Shown here: piece after piece, positions 18,159 through 26,223 of the stretch
Position numbering within the stretch: position 1 is the stretch's first letter
Layout of the letters: each line of letters starts with the position of its first letter
NCBI GenBank assembly: GCA_963792405.1
Contig: CAWBVU010000006.1
Coordinates: forward strand, 868,001 to 932,000
From: SZUA-442 sp963792405
Lineage (GTDB): Bacteria; Actinomycetota; Acidimicrobiia; Spongiisociales; UBA5794
Direction: 5' to 3'
DNA length: 64,000 nt
The notes under the pieces: generated by a model
Database searches by the model: none
The model's input: only the letters and a program-made list of their open reading frames with translations
What the model was told of the DNA's origin: nothing
Made by a program: the position numbers and the translations under genes

Positions 18159-18998
18159 TCAGATCGGCGGCTCCCATTCGCTGATGCGGCGGTCCACTCC
18201 CATGCCGAGCGCCTCGTACAGGCGCATTGCGGCACCATTCGACGCATCCACCCACAGCGTGCCACGGTCGACGTCCTCTCGATGCGAGATGGCGCCGTAC
18301 CCCGCCTCGAGGAGGCTCCTTCCCCACCCCTGCCCATGGTGCGTCGGCGCGACGGCGATCCGGTAGATCTCCCCGTCACCTCCCGGGTGCACCTTCGTCC
18401 AACAGAATCCGATCAGTGCCGACGCATCCTCGGCGACCACGATGCCTTCGGGGTCGAACCACGGCGCCCTCGCGAGGGAGGCGAAGCGGTCCTCGGTCAA
18501 GGTGCCGGCCTCGCGGTGACCATGGAAGGCCTCGTTGTTGACCCGCACGAGGGCCGGCATGTCGTCCCACCTGAACGGGCGTATGCCGGGCCGCGGTGGG
18601 CCCGGGGGCAGCGGCAGATCGACGACCAGGTACAGCAGCGTCCTCGCCTTCGTGAACCCGATCTGTTCGAGCGCGGCGTCCAGCGTGGAGCGATCGGACC
18701 ACACCGACGCCGGTGACCGTTTCGGCACGGTGTCGAGGGTGGACTCGACGACCACTCGCTCGAACTCCACGAACTGCATCGCGGGACGCACCGCGGTCTC
18801 GACCGCATGGTGCACGGTTCCGTCGCCCTGGAGGTGGCGGGCCGTCACGCCGACGGCGAGCACGTCGTCGCCCTCGGTGACGATCGTGAGGGCATCGGGT
18901 TCGGCGAGGAGGTCCATCTTCGCCTCGCTGAGGACCGGTCTGCCTGCGAGCGCTGCGAGTTCCCCGAGGAACCGGACGACGGAGGGGGATGCGGGCAT
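18159..18998 (-). CDS. mshD: GNAT acetyltransferase, mycothiol synthase-like
   Basis: The 279-residue protein has two tandem GNAT-type domains. The C-terminal one is well formed: GFCWTKVHPGGDGEIYRIAVAPTHHGQGWGRSLLEAG contains the acetyl-CoA loop (written here for its pattern; key residues are Gln-Gly-x-Gly-x-x-Leu), then LWVDASNGAAMRLYEALGM. The GFCWTKVHP segment and the domain pairing resemble MshD, which acetylates Cys-GlcN-Ins in the last step of mycothiol synthesis. Other mycothiol genes are not in the window, so the specific role is inferred. It converges with the zinc-ribbon gene and is divergent from the patatin gene. Confidence 0.6.
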   Translation of the reverse strand: MPASPSVVRFLGELAALAGRPVLSEAKMDLLAEPDALTIVTEGDDVLAVGVTARHLQGDGTVHHAVETAVRPAMQFVEFERVVVESTLDTVPKRSPASVWSDRSTLDAALEQIGFTKARTLLYLVVDLPLPPGPPRPGIRPFRWDDMPALVRVNNEAFHGHREAGTLTEDRFASLARAPWFDPEGIVVAEDASALIGFCWTKVHPGGDGEIYRIAVAPTHHGQGWGRSLLEAGYGAISHREDVDRGTLWVDASNGAAMRLYEALGMGVDRRISEWEPPI

Positions 18999-19077
18999 CG
19001 GCCCCCACGATAGGGACCGGCACGGAATGGCGCGGATCGCCCACGCTCCGCCTACCTCCCGGGGTATGCTCGCCTGC

Positions 19078-20037
19078 GTGGGCTCGGTAGGACTCGTACT
19101 CGGCGGAGGCGGCATCACAGGTGCCGCATTCCACTTCGGCACGCTTCTCGCCATCGAGATGGCGACGGGGTGGAACCCCCGCGACGCGGATGTGGTCGTC
19201 GGCACCTCATCCGGTGCCTTCGTCGGGGCGATGGTGAGGGCCGACGCGATCCACCTGAACACGTTCGCCGGCACCGGCGAGACCAGGGAGGAGATCCACG
19301 AGTGGCTCAACAGCTACGTCTTCCGCAGGGGAACGCCGAGGGGTGCCGTTCGCTGGGTACGCAGGGGTCTCCTTCCCGCGTTGCGCAAGCCGAGCCTGCA
19401 TGTCGCCCTCGCGAGTCCCGGCCTGTATCGCACGGACGGCCTCAGGGAGTGGGTGGCGAATGCCGCGGGCCCGCTCGCCGAGGGCTGGCCAGACCGTCCG
19501 ACGGCGATCGTCGCCTACGACGTCGAGGGACGCGTCAGGGTGCCCTTCGGGACGGATGCCGCCCCCGATGCGGCGCTCGCCGACGCCGTGGCGGCGTCGA
19601 GCGCGGTTCCGTTCGTCTATGAGCCGGTGCGGATCCACGATCGCTGGTATGCCGATGGCGGTCTCGCCTCGGGGACCTCTGCCGACCTGGTCCTGGCGCA
19701 TCCAGAGCCGCTCGACCTCGTGCTCATCATCGCTCCCCTCGCCGCGACGGCCCCCAGGGAGGGCGGCCGCTTCTACGAGGACATGTTCGATCGTGTCGGG
19801 CGCTCCGCCCTCGCGGCCGAGATCGCCCATATCCGCGAGGAGTGGCCGACCACCGAGATCCTCGTGATCCGCCCCGACGAGCAGGTCCTCGAGGTCGCGA
19901 GGCCCAATCCCATGTCGGTCGGGGCGGCGATCCCGACGTTCCTCGCCACGTTGCGCGCCATGAAGCATGAACTCGCGCACGCAAGCGTCTGGCGCACCCT
20001 CACGACACATCTGGGTTCCGGCATCGCAACGCGCTGA
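19078..20037 (+). CDS. Patatin-like phospholipase
   Basis: Patatin-type serine lipases use a Ser-Asp dyad to release fatty acids from membrane lipids. The product has the oxyanion loop LGGGGITGAAF at its very start, the nucleophile serine in GTSSG, and the catalytic aspartate in DGGLASG. The GTG at 19078 is preferred because a TATGCT box (19065-19070) lies seven bases before it, typical of leaderless transcripts; an ATG at 19066 overlaps that box. The 319-residue length suits a single-domain bacterial patatin. Its stop abuts the stop of the convergent ROK kinase gene with no spacer. Substrate unknown. Confidence 0.82.
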   Translation: MGSVGLVLGGGGITGAAFHFGTLLAIEMATGWNPRDADVVVGTSSGAFVGAMVRADAIHLNTFAGTGETREEIHEWLNSYVFRRGTPRGAVRWVRRGLLPALRKPSLHVALASPGLYRTDGLREWVANAAGPLAEGWPDRPTAIVAYDVEGRVRVPFGTDAAPDAALADAVAASSAVPFVYEPVRIHDRWYADGGLASGTSADLVLAHPEPLDLVLIIAPLAATAPREGGRFYEDMFDRVGRSALAAEIAHIREEWPTTEILVIRPDEQVLEVARPNPMSVGAAIPTFLATLRAMKHELAHASVWRTLTTHLGSGIATR

Positions 20038-20940
20038 TCAGTCGCCGGACGCGGCCCTCGCCATCGCTGCGAGCTCGATGGCCCCGATGACGCCTGCATC
20101 GTCGCCGAGGCCGGGGGCGACGATCTCGGGACCGCCCTCGGCGAAGGGGACCGGCGGGTAGAGGCCGGATGCCTCGGCCAGGTGCCCCCGAACACGCGCA
20201 TGGAGGCCGGGAAGATGGGCCACCCCTCCCCCGATGATGACGCGGGTGACGGGCACGACCGCACACATCGACACGATCCCGTGCGCGAGGTAGTGCGCCA
20301 CGAGGCCCGCGGCGAACTCGGCGTCCGCGGGTGCGAGGGCCTCGGGACGCATCCCGAACCTGGCCTCGACGGCAGGACCCGATGCCATCCCCTCGAGGCA
20401 GCCCCCGTGGTAGGGACAGAGCCCACCGAACGGATCGTCCCTGCGCACGGGCACGGTCACGTGACCCATCTCGGGATGGTTGGCGCCTCGGACGATGCCG
20501 CCATCCGCCCAGATCGCTCCCCCGATGCCGGTGCCCACCGTGAGATAGATCACGCTGTCCCCGCCGCCTGCGCCTCGTGCATGCTCACCCCGGAGGGCGG
20601 CGTTCACGTCCGTGTCGATCCCCACGGGAACGTCGTATCCGCTCACCACGCCGGAGAGGATGTCGATTCCCGACCATCCGACCTTCGGCGTGCGGACGAT
20701 CGTCCCGTAGCCGGGACTGCCGCGACGGAGATCGAGTGGCCCGAACGAGCCGATGCCGATCGCGCCAATGGGGTCGGCCGCGTCGACCACCGCGAGCGCA
20801 TCCCGCACGCCGGCGAGGGTCGTGCCGGGGTCCGTCGTGTCGATGCGCGTCCGATGCCCGAGCGCGCCTCCTTCGTCCCTCGCCGCGATCACGACCTTGG
20901 TCCCGCCCACCTCGATCCCGACGTCGACGGTCGTGGCCAT
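20038..20940 (-). CDS. ROK-family sugar kinase, probably fructokinase-like
   Basis: ROK kinases phosphorylate free sugars with ATP. The 300-residue protein has the phosphate-1 loop VGIEVGGTKVV, the second glycine-rich loop YLTVGTGIGGAIW, the sugar-contact motif HPEMGHVTV, and the zinc motif with CPYHGGCLEGMASGPA, which fits the fructokinase/mannokinase branch better than glucokinase. No transcription-factor helix-turn-helix is present at the N-terminus, so it is an enzyme, not a ROK repressor. It lies four bases downstream of the DAHP synthase stop and may be co-transcribed with it. Substrate choice is inference. Confidence 0.85.
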   Translation of the reverse strand: MATTVDVGIEVGGTKVVIAARDEGGALGHRTRIDTTDPGTTLAGVRDALAVVDAADPIGAIGIGSFGPLDLRRGSPGYGTIVRTPKVGWSGIDILSGVVSGYDVPVGIDTDVNAALRGEHARGAGGGDSVIYLTVGTGIGGAIWADGGIVRGANHPEMGHVTVPVRRDDPFGGLCPYHGGCLEGMASGPAVEARFGMRPEALAPADAEFAAGLVAHYLAHGIVSMCAVVPVTRVIIGGGVAHLPGLHARVRGHLAEASGLYPPVPFAEGGPEIVAPGLGDDAGVIGAIELAAMARAASGD

Positions 20941-20944
20941 GCGC

Positions 20945-22300
20945 TCAGGCGGCCGGAGGCCTTGCCTTCTTCAACTGGTCGCCGATGATGAAGGCGAGCT
21001 CGAGGGCCTGGCTCGCGTTGAGCCGCGGGTCGCAGTGGGTGTGGTATCGGTCGGCGAGGTTCTCCTCGTCGATCCTCATGGCCCCTCCTGTGCACTCCGT
21101 CACGTTCTTGCCCGTCATCTCGAAGTGGACGCCACCGGCGTGGGTGCCGTGGGAGCGGTGCACCTCGAAGAACGACTCGACCTCGTCGACGATGCGCTCG
21201 AAGGGGCGTGTCTTGTACCCGTTCGACGAGACGATCGTGTTGCCGTGCATCGGGTCACACGACCAGACCACCTCGAACCCCTCCCGCTGGACGGCCTCGA
21301 TGAGGCCGGGGAGGTACCGTTCCACGTTGCCCGCCCCGTGGCGTGTGATGAGGGTGAGCCGTCCCGGGTCGTTCTCCGGGTCGAGGATGGAGATCAGGCG
21401 GACGAGGTCATCCGGTGCGAGGGTCGGACCGCATTTGAGGCCGATCGGGTTGTGCACGCCCCGGAGCAGCTCGACGTGGGCGCCGTCGACCTGTCGGGTC
21501 CTGTCACCGATCCACAGCATGTGCGCGGAGCAGGCGTAGTAGTCGCCGGTGAGGCTGTCGACGCGGGTCAGCGCCTCTTCGTAGCCCGGCAGCAGCGCCT
21601 CATGGCTGGTGTAGAAGTCGGTCTCGCGGAGCTGGGGCGCGGTCGCCGAGGTGAGCCCGATGGCCCGCATGAAGCCGAGCGTCTCATCGAGGTCGTTGGC
21701 GAGCGCCTCGTACCTCGCGCTCTGAGGGGAGTCCTTGATGAACTCGAGGTTCCATCGATGGACCTTCTCGAGGTCCGCCATGCCACCCTGCGAGAAGGCA
21801 CGGAGCAGGTTGAGCGTCAGTGCGGACTGGTGGTATGCCTTGATCTGGCGGTCGGGATTCGGCACGCGTGATGCGGCATCGAAGGCGATCCCGTTGACGA
21901 TGTCACCCCGGTAGCTCGGGAGCGCCAGGTCGCCATGGACCTCCAGGTCCTCCGAACGGGGCTTGGCGAACTGACCTGCGAGCCTCCCCACCTTCACGAC
22001 CGGGAGGGCAGCCCCGTAGGTGAGCACGACGGCCATCTGCAGCATGACCTTGAAGGTGTCCCTGATCGTGTCGACATGGAACTCGGCGAAGGACTCTGCG
22101 CAGTCCCCTCCCTGGAGGAGGAAGGCCTCACCACGGGCAACCGCACGCAGCTGCTCCCGCAGCCGTCTCGCCTCGCCGGCGAAGACGAGCGGCGGCGAGG
22201 CCGCGAGCTCCTTCTCGACCGCCGCGAGGGCGTCCCGGTCCGGATAGTCGGGTTGCTGCTGTGCCGGCCTCGAGCGCCAGCTGTCGGGTGTCCAGGTCAT
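20945..22300 (-). CDS. aroG: 3-deoxy-D-arabino-heptulosonate 7-phosphate synthase, class II
   Basis: This enzyme condenses phosphoenolpyruvate with erythrose 4-phosphate, the first step to aromatic amino acids. The 451-residue length and motifs are those of the plant/actinobacterial class II: MTWTPDSWR at the start, the metal cysteine in LQGGDCAESF, VGRLAGQFAKPRS, the metal-binding WSCDPMHGNT, and HTHCDPRLNASQALEL near the end. A TAGCAT box lies about 28 bases before the ATG on the minus strand. Class II enzymes in mycobacteria are feedback-regulated with chorismate mutase; regulation here is unknown. Identification is firm. Confidence 0.95.
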   Translation of the reverse strand: MTWTPDSWRSRPAQQQPDYPDRDALAAVEKELAASPPLVFAGEARRLREQLRAVARGEAFLLQGGDCAESFAEFHVDTIRDTFKVMLQMAVVLTYGAALPVVKVGRLAGQFAKPRSEDLEVHGDLALPSYRGDIVNGIAFDAASRVPNPDRQIKAYHQSALTLNLLRAFSQGGMADLEKVHRWNLEFIKDSPQSARYEALANDLDETLGFMRAIGLTSATAPQLRETDFYTSHEALLPGYEEALTRVDSLTGDYYACSAHMLWIGDRTRQVDGAHVELLRGVHNPIGLKCGPTLAPDDLVRLISILDPENDPGRLTLITRHGAGNVERYLPGLIEAVQREGFEVVWSCDPMHGNTIVSSNGYKTRPFERIVDEVESFFEVHRSHGTHAGGVHFEMTGKNVTECTGGAMRIDEENLADRYHTHCDPRLNASQALELAFIIGDQLKKARPPAA

Positions 22301-22401
22301 GTCTCGGCCTCGATGGGCGACTCCGAATGCTACCGACGAAGGAGCCCTCACCAACCCTCGTGTGGCGGACGCGGCCGGCACGCGCGCGTCCTGGCCGTGG
22401 G

Positions 22402-23886
22402 TCAGGAGGGCACGAGGGGCGGAGCACCGTTCAGGCGCGATCCCTCTGCTCGACGTTCACTGCGCCACGCCGCGACCGCGACCATGACCGCAACGGCGAC
22501 GACGACCACCATGGCCCACAGGGCGTCGGTGAGTCCCTCCGCCTGGTACACGGGCGCGGCGGACTCGGCCGTCCCACCACCCGCGTAGGCGGTCGTCCGG
22601 GTCGCCCAGATGGTCCCCATGACGGCGATGCCGACGATCTGGCCTGAGATCCTGTTGATCGTGAGCATGCCGCTCGTGATACCGAGCCGATGTGCGGGCA
22701 CAGCTCCGAGGATCGCGCTGTTGTTCGGTGACTGGAACAGCCCGATGCCCGCGCCGATCACCAGCCCGACGAGGACGAACCCGACCGCCGTCGTCTCGAG
22801 GTCGAGGAAGATCGCGGCGAGCGTGAAGCCGACGAGCGACACGATCAGCCCGGCGACGCTCACGGGACGCGTGCCGAGGCGGTCCGAGAGTGCCCCGGAG
22901 AACGGCGCGAGGATCCCGAGTGTGACGGGAACCGATGCGAGCAGCATCCCCGTCTCCCTCGTCGTGAATCCGAGGGTCGACTCGAGGTAGAAGGGAAGCA
23001 GGACGAGGAGCCCTGCGATGCCGACGAACTGCAGGAACCCCGTGACGAGGTTGACCGACAGCGTCGGATTCGCGAACAGGCCGAGGTCGACCATCGGATG
23101 CGCCACACGACGCTCGATCGCCACGAACACGGCGAAGGCCATCACCGACACGACGAGCCCTGCCATGACCACCGGCGAGGCGAATCCCGCCTCCTGGCCG
23201 TAGGTCAGCGACCCGAGCAGGGAGATGAAGGCGACGAAGAACGCCCCCGCACCGAACCAGTCGAATGACTGCTGCGCCCTCGGCATCGTGGCGGGGACGA
23301 AGCGGATCGCCGTGATCGTCCCGAGGATCCCGATCGGGAGGTTCACGAGGAAGATCCACCTCCAGCTCGCGAGGTCGATGAGCAGGCCACCGAGGACGGG
23401 TCCCACGATGACGCCGAGGGACACCATTGCACCGTTGATACCGAGCGCCCTCCCCCGCTCGGAGGGCGGGAAGGCCTCCGTCGTGATGGCGAAGCCGAGT
23501 GCGAAGATCATTGCGGCGCCGACCGCCTGGAGCACGCGCGCAAGGATGAGTAGCTGCACGGTCGGCGCGAGGCCCGCGAGCACCGAGAAGACGGTGAACA
23601 CCGCAAAGCCCGCCGTGAAGATCCGCTTCTTCCCGACCATGTCGCCCAGCCTGCCGAAACCGAGGGTCAGCGTCGCCTGGGTCAGCAGGTAACCGAGTGA
23701 CACCCACTGGACCACACCGAAGGAGGTGTCGAACTCCATGGCGAGCGTGGGAAGGGCGACGTTGACGATGCTTCCGTCGATCGTCCCCAGGAAGATGCCC
23801 ATCGCCACGGCGACGAGGACGAACCACTTGCGTCCGTAGTCGACCCCTTCGGGCGGTTCGGGAGGGAGGGAGGGAGGTCCGGCCAT
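22402..23886 (-). CDS. MFS drug/metabolite exporter, DHA2 (14-helix) family
   Basis: The 494-residue membrane protein has a proline-rich cytoplasmic start, then about 14 helices. Helix 1 carries GTIDGSIVNVALPTL, the DHA2 motif D1; the loop between helices 2 and 3 has GRLGDMVGKKRIF (motif A); helix 5 has GPVLGGLLIDLASWRWIFLVNLPIG (motif C, read for its GPxxGG pattern). These proton-coupled pumps export drugs or metabolites. The ATG at 23886 is preceded by TACGCT at eight bases. No adjacent regulator gene is seen. Substrate unknown. Confidence 0.88.
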   Translation of the reverse strand: MAGPPSLPPEPPEGVDYGRKWFVLVAVAMGIFLGTIDGSIVNVALPTLAMEFDTSFGVVQWVSLGYLLTQATLTLGFGRLGDMVGKKRIFTAGFAVFTVFSVLAGLAPTVQLLILARVLQAVGAAMIFALGFAITTEAFPPSERGRALGINGAMVSLGVIVGPVLGGLLIDLASWRWIFLVNLPIGILGTITAIRFVPATMPRAQQSFDWFGAGAFFVAFISLLGSLTYGQEAGFASPVVMAGLVVSVMAFAVFVAIERRVAHPMVDLGLFANPTLSVNLVTGFLQFVGIAGLLVLLPFYLESTLGFTTRETGMLLASVPVTLGILAPFSGALSDRLGTRPVSVAGLIVSLVGFTLAAIFLDLETTAVGFVLVGLVIGAGIGLFQSPNNSAILGAVPAHRLGITSGMLTINRISGQIVGIAVMGTIWATRTTAYAGGGTAESAAPVYQAEGLTDALWAMVVVVAVAVMVAVAAWRSERRAEGSRLNGAPPLVPS

Positions 23887-24030
23887 CGGCGTGGAGCGTA
23901 GATGCGGCTGTGTATCGGGGCCGCCGGGGACTGCGCGCAGCGGGCATCCTTCGGATCCACTGGAAACCGAGCGGGTTCGGGGGGATGATGGTGGAGTCGA
24001 TGGCGTACTCCGGGTCAGGGAGGTCAAGCC

Positions 24031-24411
24031 ATGACAACGGGCATCCATCACAGGGAGCCCCTCCACCTCCACATGCCCCACGGGATGGAATGGATGTGGG
24101 TGGGTATCGCCATCGTGGTCGTCGCCATCGTGGTCGCAGGTATCGCGGTGCCGTTGATCCAGTCCGACGACACCGCCGCATCACTGCCGGGGACGGTCCA
24201 GGGCTTCGAGTACACCGAGGAGTTCACCACCGCACACATGAATGCAGGTGCCGTGACCTCCGCGTACGTCGGGCTCAGCGGTGACCTCTGGGTCGCCGAC
24301 ACCCCGGTCGCGGGGTTCGAACACCACGACGCGACGACGGGCCACCTCCCGGTTCCCGGGGTGACCTCGCCGTTCGTCGGCGAGAGCGGGGAACTCGATC
24401 CGGATCGTTGA
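24031..24411 (+). CDS. Small single-pass membrane protein, unknown function
   Basis: The 126-residue product starts with a histidine-rich cytoplasmic segment (HHREPLHLHMPHGM), has one strong membrane helix (about residues 21-42) and an extracytoplasmic tail with two GDLWV/GxLxVP-like strands and an acidic end. GGGAGGTC lies about six bases before the ATG, so translation is well supported. The N-terminal histidines could bind metal, but this is speculation. It is divergent from the DHA2 exporter, separated by 144 bases, which may share a control region. No family recognised. Confidence 0.6.
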   Translation: MTTGIHHREPLHLHMPHGMEWMWVGIAIVVVAIVVAGIAVPLIQSDDTAASLPGTVQGFEYTEEFTTAHMNAGAVTSAYVGLSGDLWVADTPVAGFEHHDATTGHLPVPGVTSPFVGESGELDPDR

Positions 24412-24504
24412 TGCCCGGCTGCACACCGGCGGACGTCCCTTCGGAGTGATTCAGGCTCGGTGATTCGGGCTCAGTCTGGCCGTGGTTCCTGCCGATGTAC
24501 AGGT

Positions 24505-24705
24505 ATGGACCGCCAACCGATCGTCCTGAGGGAGCTGTGTCATCGCTGTCAGCGGCCTGCGCACACGATCGGACGTGATGGTGTGCCGTACTGTGATCGG
24601 CACGCTCGGACATGGCGGCCCTTCGGGCGCGCTGGTACGCTCGCACTCCGAGACGAGCCCTCCCCCATGGCGGATGTCGCGGTCGACCGGCGACCCACGA
24701 GGTGA
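24505..24705 (+). CDS. Possible small zinc-finger protein
   Basis: A 66-residue frame with CHRCxRPA, then YCDRH 17 residues later, giving a CxxC...CxxH pattern that could bind one zinc ion, followed by an arginine-rich tail. The ATG at 24505 follows AGGT immediately and has no strong ribosome site. The 3' end runs into three 13-base tandem repeats. The metal-ligand spacing is the only support for it being a gene. Confidence 0.4.
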   Translation: MDRQPIVLRELCHRCQRPAHTIGRDGVPYCDRHARTWRPFGRAGTLALRDEPSPMADVAVDRRPTR

Positions 24706-24738
24706 CGGTTCCAGGTGACGGTTCGAGGTGACCGTTCG
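24700..24738 (+). repeat. Three tandem 13-base repeats
   Basis: AGGTGACGGTTCC, AGGTGACGGTTCG and AGGTGACCGTTCG follow one another without spacer, with two substitutions among the three units. The array overlaps the stop codon of the small zinc-finger frame and lies in the convergent gap before the TrkA-type genes. It could be a slippage-prone tract or an operator array; no partner was identified. Confidence 0.75.
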
Positions 24739-24876
24739 AGGGGTCGTCGCACGCGTCGGCCCTCGTGGTCTCGGCCCTCATGGATGGCGTCAGGACCGAG
24801 GGGTCTGAACGCACCCGAACACGGACGCCTCGCCGCCATCGGTGCGACGCGGCGACGAGACCCGCGATGCGATGCC

Positions 24877-25539
24877 TCAGCGGATCAGGTCGGCCAGATG
24901 GTGGACCCTGTCGGTGTGGATGAGCGCGAGGACGTCATCCCCTGGCTGGATCACCAGATCACCGTGTGCCGGCACGACGGTGCCCTGGCGGATCACCGCC
25001 AGGAGCACGCATTCAGGCGGAAGATCCAGCGAGGCCACCGCACGCCCCGCGACCGTGGCGCCCGCGCCGACCCTCTCCTCGACGAGCGCGTACTTGCCTC
25101 TGCGCAGCGCGAGCAGGATCGTCATGTCGCCGAGCGACATCTCCTCGGCGATCAGGTGGGAGAGCAGGTCCGCCTGGTCGACAGCCGCGTCGACCCCCAT
25201 GTCGCGATGGAACATCCATGCGTTCCTCGGGTCGTTGACCCTTCCGATCGTCCGGTCGACACCGAAGGTGAACCGGGCCAGTGCCAGCGAGACGAGGTTC
25301 ACCTCGTCCGTGCCCGACACTGAGGCGACGACGTCACAGGCATGGATTCCCGCCCGCTCGAGGATCTCCGGACTGGTGCCCGAGCCCCTGACGACGATCC
25401 CCGGTCCGAACCTGGCCTCCAGGGCGGCCGCTCGGTTGGCGTCGGGCTCCACGACGTGCACGGTGGACCCGGACTCGATGAGCAGCCCTGCGAGGCGGGT
25501 ACCGATCCTTCCCCCCCCGACGATGATGACGTGTCCCAT
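24877..25539 (-). CDS. TrkA/KTN-type NAD-binding K+ transport regulatory protein (second copy)
   Basis: RCK/KTN proteins bind NAD(H), ATP or ADP in the cytoplasm and gate K+ channels or transporters. The 220-residue protein has the Rossmann loop IVGGGRIGTRLAGLL with the acidic ribose-binding residue in VHVVEPD, a middle VSGTDEVNLVSLALAR block, and a C-terminal TrkA-C beta domain (CVLLAVIRQGTVVPAHGDLVIQPGD pattern). AAGGAGG lies five bases before the ATG at 25539, so that start is preferred to the GTG at 25554 that overlaps the upstream stop. It follows a sister gene by 11 bases. No TrkH/KtrB membrane subunit is nearby. Confidence 0.88.
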   Translation of the reverse strand: MGHVIIVGGGRIGTRLAGLLIESGSTVHVVEPDANRAAALEARFGPGIVVRGSGTSPEILERAGIHACDVVASVSGTDEVNLVSLALARFTFGVDRTIGRVNDPRNAWMFHRDMGVDAAVDQADLLSHLIAEEMSLGDMTILLALRRGKYALVEERVGAGATVAGRAVASLDLPPECVLLAVIRQGTVVPAHGDLVIQPGDDVLALIHTDRVHHLADLIR

Positions 25540-25550
25540 CTCCGCCTCCT

Positions 25551-26198
25551 TCACGGTTCCAGGAGGTGCTCGAGTCGAGCCCGTGCACCTGCGGCGACCG
25601 CCATATGGACCACATCACCCGCCTCGAACAGGACTTTGGGGCCTGTGATGAAGGTTCGTCCCGCCCTGGTGACCGCCACGACGTGGATCTCGGACGGGAC
25701 CTCCAGTTCGGCGACGGCGTTCCCCGTGAGGAAGGGTGGCACTGTGACCTCCACGAGGTCGACCTGACCTCCCCCGAGCGAGAACGTGGCGCCGGCGTGG
25801 CTCGCGGTGATGATCTCGATGATCCGCTCGACTCCCCATTCGACCTGTGACACCGTCTGGACGCCGAGCCGCCGGTACAGGGACGCCTTCGAGGGGTCGT
25901 AGAGCCTGGCGACGACGTGGGGCACGCGGAATCGACGGGCAGCCAGCCGCGCCACGGCGGCATTCACCTCGTCGGACCCCGTGACCGCGGCGAGCGCGTC
26001 GCACCGATCGATACCGGCGCGGGCGAGGATGTCGCGATGGAGCGCCGAACCCACGATCGGGTCTCCGGCGAACGACGGCCCGAGGCGGTCGAGCGCAGCA
26101 GGGTCGTCGTCGACGACGGCGACCTCCTCGCCTCGCAGTGCCAACGCCCGAGCGAGTCCCGAGCCGACACGTCCGCATCCGAGCACGATCACCTTCAT
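25551..26198 (-). CDS. TrkA/KTN-type NAD-binding K+ transport regulatory protein (first copy)
   Basis: This 215-residue protein pairs with the downstream copy. It has the Rossmann start VIVLGCGRVGSGLARAL, the acidic pair in VAVVDDD, a VTGSDEVNAAVARLAARRF block and a TrkA-C domain ending in VTRAGRTFITGPKVLFEAGDVV (read as pattern). GAGGAGG eight bases before the ATG at 26198 fixes the start. The two copies are similar in layout but clearly diverged, as in KtrA/TrkA pairs that form hetero- or tandem assemblies. The gene begins 25 bases after the P-type ATPase stop, so all three are likely one transcript and may act in one alkali-cation system. Confidence 0.88.
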   Translation of the reverse strand: MKVIVLGCGRVGSGLARALALRGEEVAVVDDDPAALDRLGPSFAGDPIVGSALHRDILARAGIDRCDALAAVTGSDEVNAAVARLAARRFRVPHVVARLYDPSKASLYRRLGVQTVSQVEWGVERIIEIITASHAGATFSLGGGQVDLVEVTVPPFLTGNAVAELEVPSEIHVVAVTRAGRTFITGPKVLFEAGDVVHMAVAAGARARLEHLLEP

Positions 26199-26223
26199 GG
26201 TCGCCACCTCCTCGTCGATCCCA

